The notes under the pieces are model-generated. The model made no database searches. It was not told the DNA's origin and worked only from the letters and a program-made list of their open reading frames with translations. This document shows positions 1-4,636 of a stretch of DNA of 7,348 nt, piece by piece; the first letter of the stretch is position 1; every line of letters begins with the position of its first letter. Origin of the DNA: DAOUAJ01 sp034433615 (GTDB lineage: Bacteria; Chloroflexota; Anaerolineae; DUEN01); NCBI GenBank assembly GCA_034433615.1, contig DAOUAJ010000084.1, positions 1 through 7,348 on the forward strand. Reading direction: 5' to 3'. The translations under genes were made by a program, and so were the position numbers.

Positions 1-221
1 TCCTCGCCGAACTCCGGCCTGTGATCGGTATCAAAGAGGAGAAAAATGTCAATGTCGCTCTCGTCGTGCAATTCGTCCCGGACGGCTGAGCCGTACAGGA
101 TGACGCAGAGGAGCGATGGAATCTGCCCGATTTCGGCAATGAATTCGCCAATGATGGGGCGTATCACCTCAGGGATTGCCCGATAGCCCAGTCGCGTATC
201 TGGGATAGCAATTGACGGCAT
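1..221 (-). CDS. MNT-type nucleotidyltransferase, partial (3' end beyond window)
   Basis: Only the first 73 codons are present and the frame is open at the window edge. They show the polymerase-beta-like minimal nucleotidyltransferase signature: hydrophobic strand VILYGSAVRDE (39-50), then G44-S45, ten residues, and D56-I-D58, the usual metal-binding pair GSx10DxD. In MNT/HEPN pairs this enzyme adds nucleotides to the partner HEPN protein and neutralises it; that role is family knowledge, not shown here. I chose the ATG at 221 because GGGGAGG lies 10 nt upstream (232-238 on the plus strand). This makes a 58-nt overlap with the HEPN gene. A GTG at 167 overlapping the HEPN stop as GTGA is the alternative start and would still keep the active site. 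The third catalytic Asp and the C-terminus are outside the window. Confidence 0.85.
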   Translation of the reverse strand, partial: MPSIAIPDTRLGYRAIPEVIRPIIGEFIAEIGQIPSLLCVILYGSAVRDELHDESDIDIFLLFDTDHRPEFGE

Positions 222-580
222 TCTATGATCGCCTCCCCATCACCCTGTCTTCCGTACCAGCGGCCTATTCGCAGTTCATCAAGTCTGAGGAAACGCCCGG
301 CAATCTCAGGATAGCCGTAGTCTCTCAGCCGTCTGCTCATGTTGGCATGGGTATCAGGGTGATCCCCGTGCCGGGTCTCCAGCGCGTAGGCGATGTATTG
401 CTGCGCGACACCGAAGGCCGTTTCGGCGATAGTAGCCAGATGTCGCTCCGGCTGTGGGTCCGCCAGCAGATAGTGCAACGTCTCTTCCAGCTCTTGAGCC
501 CGTTGCAGATGTCCATCGGCGTTCAAGAGAGCACTCCATCTGGCCCAAGGCCACGGGAAAAGGATACCGGATATTGGCAC
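164..580 (-). CDS. HEPN-domain protein, partner of the adjacent nucleotidyltransferase
   Basis: A 138-aa, helix-rich protein placed directly before and overlapping the nucleotidyltransferase, the usual MNT/HEPN arrangement. The middle part (about 55-110) reads like the substrate-binding/HEPN fold: AAQQ-like VAQQYIAYALETR, then HGDHPDTH and DYGYPEIAGRFLRLDELR. HEPN toxins use an R-x4-6-H motif for RNA cleavage; here the best match is R70 with H74 or H78 (three or seven residues between), so the catalytic motif is off-consensus and activity is uncertain. The start is GTG at 580: an in-frame TAA immediately precedes it and no ATG follows before residue 81, so the GTG is almost forced. There is no Shine-Dalgarno sequence, which fits leaderless initiation from the promoter just upstream. 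Assignment as HEPN is fairly safe from the pairing; function as toxin or antitoxin is inference. Confidence 0.75.
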   Translation of the reverse strand: MPISGILFPWPWARWSALLNADGHLQRAQELEETLHYLLADPQPERHLATIAETAFGVAQQYIAYALETRHGDHPDTHANMSRRLRDYGYPEIAGRFLRLDELRIGRWYGRQGDGEAIIECRQLLSQIRDWAIGQSLR

Positions 581-614
581 TTAGTAGTATATCACACTTG
601 TTGCTTGCTGACAA
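580..614 (-). promoter_or_regulatory. Sigma-70-like promoter giving a leaderless HEPN mRNA
   Basis: On the minus strand TTGTCA (609-614) and TATACT (586-591) are separated by exactly 17 nt. The expected +1, six nt after the -10 box, is base 580, which is the G of the GTG start codon. No ribosome-binding site can exist in such a transcript, and none is seen upstream of the GTG. The promoter boxes are read directly; the +1 is predicted. Confidence 0.65.
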
Positions 615-686
615 TGATGCTCAAGAGGGCACGAACGAACCTTCGCAGCCTCTCCATAGGACTTTCACAACTTCTTCATACTCCCT

Positions 687-695
687 TGCTACAAT
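687..695 (+). promoter_or_regulatory. Extended -10 promoter for the zinc-ribbon/methyltransferase cluster
   Basis: TGCTACAAT is an extended -10 element (TG-n-TACAAT). No good -35 box lies at 16-18 nt; TTCACA (664-669) is 20 nt away, so the promoter would lean on the TG extension or an activator. Predicted +1 is near 702, leaving a leader of about 77 nt that includes the dyad at 721-739. Confidence 0.4.
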
Positions 696-720
696 GTGGC
701 GAAGAAAGATCAACCATCCC

Positions 721-739
721 GCCGGGGACTGTCCCTGGC
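721..739. promoter_or_regulatory. 19-bp dyad (GCCGGGGACTGTCCCTGGC), possible operator or leader hairpin
   Basis: Two 9-bp arms around a central T730 match except for one position (G724 against T736); the inner GGGAC/GTCCC is perfect. It lies about 20 nt after the predicted +1 and 40 nt before the first start codon, so it could be a repressor site or an RNA hairpin. No T-run follows, so it is not a terminator. I do not recognise the motif as the site of a known regulator. Confidence 0.4.
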
Positions 740-778
740 AGGAGACCTTGCAATGAGAATGAGAAGGGGGCAAGAGCC

Positions 779-1051
779 ATGTGGTGCATGTTGATGGGGC
801 ACAATCACGGGGAGCAGCACGCAGGTCAGGCGGCACCGGTCGCACCGGCGGCCCTGCGGACGTGCGCCCACTGCGGTTACCCGCTGCAAGCCGGTTTCGC
901 CTATTGCCCGAACTGTGGCATGAGCCTGAGAACGGCTACCTGTCCCTCGTGCGAGCAGGCGGTGGACCCGGCCTGGAAAGCCTGTCCCTTCTGCGGAGCG
1001 GCGTTAGGCGCGAGCGTCCCGGCGACGGCCGGACACGCGCATCACGGATGA
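779..1051 (+). CDS. Double zinc-ribbon protein with His-rich ends
   Basis: A 90-aa soluble protein. Two zinc ribbons lie in tandem: CAHCG...YCPNCG (about 29-47) and CPSCE...ACPFCG (about 55-73), each built of two CxxC knuckles 11-12 residues apart. The N-terminus (MWCMLMGHNHGEQHAG) and the C-terminus (GHAHHG) are rich in His and Met, which suggests extra metal binding. Start ATG 779 has AGGGGG 8 nt upstream (766-770); ATGs at 788 and 794 are in frame and would drop only the first residues. The open frame extends far upstream to 212, but that part is merely antisense to the HEPN gene. The stop TGA (1049-1051) is embedded in the Shine-Dalgarno of the next gene, implying coupled translation. Role unknown: metal handling, a nucleic-acid contact, or a scaffold are all possible. 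Confidence 0.75.
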   Translation: MWCMLMGHNHGEQHAGQAAPVAPAALRTCAHCGYPLQAGFAYCPNCGMSLRTATCPSCEQAVDPAWKACPFCGAALGASVPATAGHAHHG

Positions 1052-1060
1052 GGTGAGCCA

Positions 1061-1432
1061 ATGAGCAAGATCAACTGGACGCAGGTTGCTGTCTTGGGCG
1101 TTGTGGCCCTATTGGTGGTACTGGTCGGCGCCAGCCTGCTGGGTGGCTACGGCGGCTGGGGCCCTGGTTGGGGCATGATGGGGCCTGGTATGATGAGGGG
1201 CTGGGGCGGCTGGGGCTTCAGCCCCTTCGGCTGGCTGGGCATGATCTTCATGTGGCTGTTCCCGTTGGGGCTCCTGGCGTTGCTGATCCTGGGCGTGGTT
1301 TGGCTGATCAGGGCGGTCGCTCAACCAGGCAGTCAGACGCCTGCCGCGCCGGGCAGAACCTGCCCTGATTGCGGACGCCCTGCGCAGGCGGATTGGAAGA
1401 ATTGCCCCTACTGCGGCACGACGTTGAACTAA
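1061..1432 (+). CDS. Two-helix membrane protein with Gly/Trp/Met-rich loop and C-terminal zinc ribbon
   Basis: A 123-aa protein. A first membrane segment (about 8-28) is followed by a loop rich in Gly, Trp and Met (29-56: GGWGPGWGMMGPGMM and so on), a second membrane segment (about 58-88), and a zinc ribbon CPDCG...NCPYCG (about 100-119). The ribbon closely resembles the second ribbon of the preceding gene (both have a W-K-x-CP-x-CG core), so the two products share a module. The Met-rich loop is like loops seen in copper-related small membrane proteins, but that is only a resemblance. GAGGTGA (1050-1056) sits 4 nt before ATG 1061 and overlaps the previous stop codon. Topology is not certain; if the loop is outside the membrane, the ribbon is cytoplasmic. 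No defined family is claimed. Confidence 0.75.
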   Translation: MSKINWTQVAVLGVVALLVVLVGASLLGGYGGWGPGWGMMGPGMMRGWGGWGFSPFGWLGMIFMWLFPLGLLALLILGVVWLIRAVAQPGSQTPAAPGRTCPDCGRPAQADWKNCPYCGTTLN

Positions 1433-1449
1433 TATTGCGGGGGGCCCGC

Positions 1450-1479
1450 ATGGTTAGCGCAGAAGAGGCGAAGTCGTGA
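1450..1479 (+). other. Possible 9-codon leader ORF (MVSAEEAKS) ahead of the methyltransferase
   Basis: ATG at 1450 follows a GCGGG-GGG-CCCGC hairpin-forming stretch (1437-1449) whose G-run could act as a weak ribosome site. The frame closes at TGA 1477-1479, which overlaps the GTG start at 1476 in the form GTGA. It could couple ribosomes into the methyltransferase. Alternatively it is the former N-terminus of that protein left out of frame by one base, or it is chance; nothing shows that it is translated. Confidence 0.25.
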
Positions 1480-2201
1480 GGGAAGACGACGCAGTGGCCT
1501 TATTCGACCGGCTGGCGGCCAAATATGACAGTTGGTATCAAACCCCGCTGGGCGCTCTGGCCGATGCGCTGGAGCAGCAGGCCGTCTTCGCGCTGGCCGG
1601 AGAAGTGGACGGCCGGGCCGTGCTGGACGCCAGTTGCGGCACGGGGCACTATGCCCTGGCGCTGGCCCAGCGCGGGGCACGGGTCACGGCGGTGGACGCC
1701 TCAGCCCCGATGTTGGCCCTGGCCCAGATGAAAGCACGCCAGGAAGGGCTCCCGTTGGCGCTGGTGCGCGCCTCGCTGGAGCGGCTCCCTTTCCGCTCCG
1801 GCTGCTTCGAGTTAGTGACCTGCGTCCTGGCCCTGGAGTTCGTCGCCGACCCTGATCGGGCGGTGGCGGAGATGGCGCGCGTCCAACCAGCGGGCGGCCG
1901 GCTGGTGATCGGCGCGCTGGGGCGCTTCAGCCTGTGGGCGCTGTGGCGGCGGCTCAAGGGGCTGATCTGGCCTTCGCTGTGGCGGCGCGCTCGCTTTTTC
2001 AGTCGTCGGCAATTGGCTGATCTGTTGCTCAGGGCCGGGTACGGAGAGCTGGCAGAGCGAGGGGCGATCTTCTTCCCGCCGGTCAACTCGGTCATGCTGC
2101 TCAGGCGGCTGCGTTGGCTGGAGCGCCTGGGCTCCCACTGGGCGTCGGGGATGGCGGCTTTTCTGGCAGTGACAGGGAGCCAGCGTAAACGTGTCGCGTG
2201 A
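1476..2201 (+). CDS. Class I SAM-dependent methyltransferase (UbiE-like type)
   Basis: A 241-aa protein opening with FDRLAAKYDSWYQTPLG (10-26), the helix that usually begins this type. SAM-binding motif I is VLDASCGTG (49-57), the acidic residue after strand 2 is D74 in VTAVDAS, and motif III/IV falls in LERLPFRSGCFELV (101-114). PAGGRLVIG (138-146) is the usual turn before strand 5. The C-terminal third is basic and Trp-rich (151-171, 210-222), as in enzymes acting on lipids or quinones, but the substrate cannot be told. Start GTG 1476 has GAGG 7 nt upstream (1465-1468); the first motif begins at residue 9, so a longer form is unlikely. It overlaps the ferredoxin-like start by 11 nt, and the upstream zinc-ribbon gene ends 43 nt earlier, consistent with one operon. 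Confidence 0.85.
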   Translation: MREDDAVALFDRLAAKYDSWYQTPLGALADALEQQAVFALAGEVDGRAVLDASCGTGHYALALAQRGARVTAVDASAPMLALAQMKARQEGLPLALVRASLERLPFRSGCFELVTCVLALEFVADPDRAVAEMARVQPAGGRLVIGALGRFSLWALWRRLKGLIWPSLWRRARFFSRRQLADLLLRAGYGELAERGAIFFPPVNSVMLLRRLRWLERLGSHWASGMAAFLAVTGSQRKRVA

Positions 2202-2418
2202 GATTCGGCTGCGGATTGACGACGAGCGTTGTCGGGCCTGCCGGCGCTGCCTGGCTGCCGAGGCGTGCAAGCGGAATCCCGTATGGTGCATTGCCCAGAT
2301 AGTCTGCCACGCGCAGGCCAGCCAGGTCCAGCGGGGTATCCCAGTATTGGTTCGATGTCATATTGAGGGCATCGCCGCTTCAGACACGCTCTCTGGAGGC
2401 GCCGACCGCTCATCGTAG
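2191..2418 (+). pseudogene. Truncated 4Fe-4S ferredoxin-like gene
   Basis: GTG 2191 (AGGGAG 11 nt upstream) opens a frame whose first ~28 residues look like a genuine ferredoxin-type start: RIDDERCRACRRCLAAEAC (8-26) with CxxCxxC and a following Cys. Normally a Pro-rich segment and a second Cys cluster would follow. Here the resemblance ends at about codon 28-30 (about 2275). From there the frame only reads antisense to the start of a minus-strand gene and to the kinase C-terminus, ending at TGA 2416-2418 after 75 codons, so the last 61 nt overlap the kinase gene. The extra Cys residues in that tail are probably accidental. It overlaps the methyltransferase by 11 nt and would have been the fourth cistron. 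I call it truncated by rearrangement; a small functional protein is less likely. Confidence 0.5.
2270..2361 (-). pseudogene. 5' fragment of an unknown gene translationally coupled to the kinase
   Basis: The kinase stop codon and an ATG overlap as ATGA (2358-2361), the normal form of a coupled downstream gene. The new frame begins MTSNQYWDTPLDLAGLRVAD (1-20) and continues YLGNAPYGIPL to about residue 31, a well-formed protein start that I do not recognise. Beyond about 2270 the reading is just antisense to the ferredoxin-like gene and the methyltransferase (open to 2101, Pro/Ser/Ala-rich). So this gene seems to have lost all but its first ~31 codons at the same place where the plus-strand ferredoxin-like gene is lost. 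There is no clear Shine-Dalgarno sequence; expression would depend on coupling to the kinase. Confidence 0.4.
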
Positions 2419-4559
2419 CGCGGCTCCAGCACGCCGATCAACGCTCGCAAACACCGCAGCACCTCCGCCAATCGCAACCCGTCAGGCCGATGAACCACCA
2501 CCTGGCTCCCCCGCTGCATGAGCGCGTCCTCCGCATAACCGGTGACGGTTAACAACACCACCGGAATGCCTAGCAAGGCTGGATCGCGCCGCATCTCCTC
2601 CAACACCTGAAAACCATCCGTCCCCGGCATGATCAGGTCCAGCAAGACCAAGTCAGGCTGCCCTGCCCGCATCATCAGCAGGCCGTCCGTGCCGTCGTAG
2701 GCGCGCTGCACCTCAAATCCCCGCCCGCTCGCTTCCAGCATCCGCTCAACCAACTGGCAAAACCCCCGATCGTCGTCCACTACCAGGATCTTGTGAACAT
2801 CCCCCAGCTTCTCGATCTCGGCCAGAAGCTGCTGAGCTGTGACCGGCTTGGTCAGGCAAGCCGTGACCGCCAGATCGCTGGCCACCCACTCCCGGCTGGG
2901 CAACGAACACTCGATGATCGGTACAGGCAACGAGAGCGCGCGATCAGGGCCACAAAGGCTCCCCGGTGGTACGTTGCAGATCACTGCCCGGGGGTGGTGG
3001 ATCATCACTTTCTCGGCCAGTTGGTCCGCCTGATCCACCTGCACCACGTCGTACTCCTCCACATGGCGGCGCACCAACGCCGCCACAGCCGGGTCAGGAT
3101 CAACCACCAGGATTCGAGAACGAGCTTCAGGCCACGACACCTCGACCGGATGCTCCACATGCAAATGGGACACGGGCAAATAGTGATCCGGGATCGGCAA
3201 CGAAAAGTAGAAGGTAGAACCTCGCCCTACTTCGCTTTCTGCCCAGATGCGCCCATCGTGCGCCTGCACGAAGCGCTTACAGATCGCCAGACCCAGGCCA
3301 GCGCCCCCGTGCGCGCGGCGCAACGAGCGGTCAACCTGATAGAATTCGTCAAAGACATGAGGCAACTGGTCCGCCGGGATGCCGGGGCCGGTGTCACTGA
3401 CGCTGATCATCACTTCATCACCGGCGCGCTTCGCCTCCAAACGCACCGTGCCAGCCTCGGTGAAGCGCTGGGCATTGCTGAGCAGATTCAGCAAGACCTG
3501 GCGGATGCGCGTGCGATCCATCTCCAACAGCGGCAGATCCGGTTCGATCTCCACCTCGAGTCGGATGGGTCGGCCACGGAAGAGGTCCTGGGCGATCTCC
3601 ACCGTGCCCCGCAGCAGCGGCTCCAGGGCGGTGAGCTCCTTGCTGAGCGTAAACCCCACGATCTCGAAGCGGGAAAGATCGAGGATATCGTCAATCATCT
3701 CCAGCAGATGACGGCTGCTACGGTATATCTGATAAACGTCGCGCCGTAAGGTGGACGGCCAGCGCAGGTCACCGTACACCTCGGGCGAGAGGTACATGAG
3801 TTCGCTGAAGCCCAGGATCAGGTTGAGCGGGGTGCGCAGCTCGTGGCTGATGTTGGCGGCGAATTGCTCTTTCATACGCCGCGCCTCTTCAGCCTCTCGA
3901 CGGGCAACCACCAGCTCTTGCTGCATACGGCGCTGGATGATGTTCGCCAACTCCACCGACTTCAAGGCGCGGCTGAGCTCGGCCTGGCGGTCGCGCACCG
4001 CCTCCAGCAACTGATCGGCCCGTTGCTGCATGTTCCACGCCCATTGCAGCGCGGTGTACAGCGTGCGCGTGGCCAGCCAGGCCAATGCCACACCCAACGC
4101 TAACGCCGCAAAGAGCCCCGCCAGCGGGTAGGTTCGCAGCCCGCTGCGCACCAGCCATGCCGTCATGCCGACGGTCATGCCTGCGATGGCCAGCTCGCCG
4201 CCCGGCGCCAGCATGGCGCTGACGAATGCCAGCAGCAACCCCAGGAAGGGCAGCCAGGGGTCCCAGAAGAGCCACATGGCAGCCAGCAATCCGGCGATGA
4301 GACCCCACACCAGCAGGTGTCGGGCCAGCGTTGGGTGTGTACCAACCAATGCCCACACTCCCAGGCCCAGCCCCAGCAATGCAGCCAGCAGGCCAAACAC
4401 CATGAGCGGGAAAGGCTCACGAGGCAGGCTCAGCCACAGCGCCAGGCTGCTGGCGCCTACCACCAGCAGCGCCAAACGGGCCGTCAACTGGCGGCGCAGA
4501 TCCTCCAGGTTGGTCAGGCTGCCCTGAGCAAACGGACGCGTCCAGACCAAGTGCCACAT
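2358..4559 (-). CDS. Membrane hybrid histidine kinase with two receiver domains
   Basis: 733 aa. About five or six hydrophobic segments (27-165) form a membrane sensor without an evident periplasmic domain, followed by a coiled coil (about 176-235). The HisKA box is NISHELRTP with phospho-acceptor H239. The ATPase domain shows the N box (NLLSNAQ, N358/N362), G1 DTGPGI (389-394), F box FDEFYQ (403-408) and G2 GAGLGLAI (419-426). The first receiver (about 481-585) has Asn529 where the phospho-accepting Asp should be, though K571 remains. The second (589-708) has D595-D597, D641 in LVLLDLIMP and T671, but Arg691 in place of the usual Lys. Thus only the second receiver looks able to accept phosphate. 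There is no output domain, so phosphotransfer to another protein is expected. ATG 4559 has GGGAGG 5 nt upstream. It lies 77 nt after the radical SAM gene on the same strand. Confidence 0.93.
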   Translation of the reverse strand: MWHLVWTRPFAQGSLTNLEDLRRQLTARLALLVVGASSLALWLSLPREPFPLMVFGLLAALLGLGLGVWALVGTHPTLARHLLVWGLIAGLLAAMWLFWDPWLPFLGLLLAFVSAMLAPGGELAIAGMTVGMTAWLVRSGLRTYPLAGLFAALALGVALAWLATRTLYTALQWAWNMQQRADQLLEAVRDRQAELSRALKSVELANIIQRRMQQELVVARREAEEARRMKEQFAANISHELRTPLNLILGFSELMYLSPEVYGDLRWPSTLRRDVYQIYRSSRHLLEMIDDILDLSRFEIVGFTLSKELTALEPLLRGTVEIAQDLFRGRPIRLEVEIEPDLPLLEMDRTRIRQVLLNLLSNAQRFTEAGTVRLEAKRAGDEVMISVSDTGPGIPADQLPHVFDEFYQVDRSLRRAHGGAGLGLAICKRFVQAHDGRIWAESEVGRGSTFYFSLPIPDHYLPVSHLHVEHPVEVSWPEARSRILVVDPDPAVAALVRRHVEEYDVVQVDQADQLAEKVMIHHPRAVICNVPPGSLCGPDRALSLPVPIIECSLPSREWVASDLAVTACLTKPVTAQQLLAEIEKLGDVHKILVVDDDRGFCQLVERMLEASGRGFEVQRAYDGTDGLLMMRAGQPDLVLLDLIMPGTDGFQVLEEMRRDPALLGIPVVLLTVTGYAEDALMQRGSQVVVHRPDGLRLAEVLRCLRALIGVLEPRYDERSAPPESVSEAAMPSI

Positions 4560-4577
4560 CTTGGCCTCCCGAACTAA

Positions 4578-4636
4578 AGCTATCAGTTATCGGCTTTCAG
4601 CAGTCAGCCTGGAGCTGATTGCTGAAAGCTGAAAGC
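4578..4636. repeat. Heptamer array folded as an inverted repeat (radical SAM-kinase spacer)
   Basis: Plus-strand units AGCTATC, AGTTATC, GGCTTTC, AGCAGTC, AGCC run from 4578 to 4609. After a TGG loop, the complementary series AGCTGAT, TGCTGAA, AGCTGAA, AGCT follows to about 4634. The two halves pair as 18-nt arms (4592-4609 with 4613-4630) with one true mismatch, two G-T pairs and a 3-nt loop. The array starts right at the radical SAM stop codon and ends about 8 nt before the kinase Shine-Dalgarno. In the minus-strand RNA it would form a strong hairpin without a following U-run, so it may stabilise the upstream mRNA or damp read-through rather than terminate fully. Confidence 0.7.

Noticed and set aside
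212..778. N-terminal extension of the first zinc-ribbon protein
   Set aside because: The frame is open but antisense to HEPN; a good Shine-Dalgarno and the ribbon region begin at 779.
1649..2413. 254-codon minus-strand frame opposite the methyltransferase
   Set aside because: Arg/Ser-rich antisense frame crossing the ferredoxin-like gene; no motif.
2793..3749. 318-codon plus-strand frame opposite the kinase
   Set aside because: Antisense to the ATPase and receiver domains, no domain of its own.
4578..4636. CRISPR array
   Set aside because: Unit of 7 bp without spacers; not a CRISPR. No other candidate array in the window.
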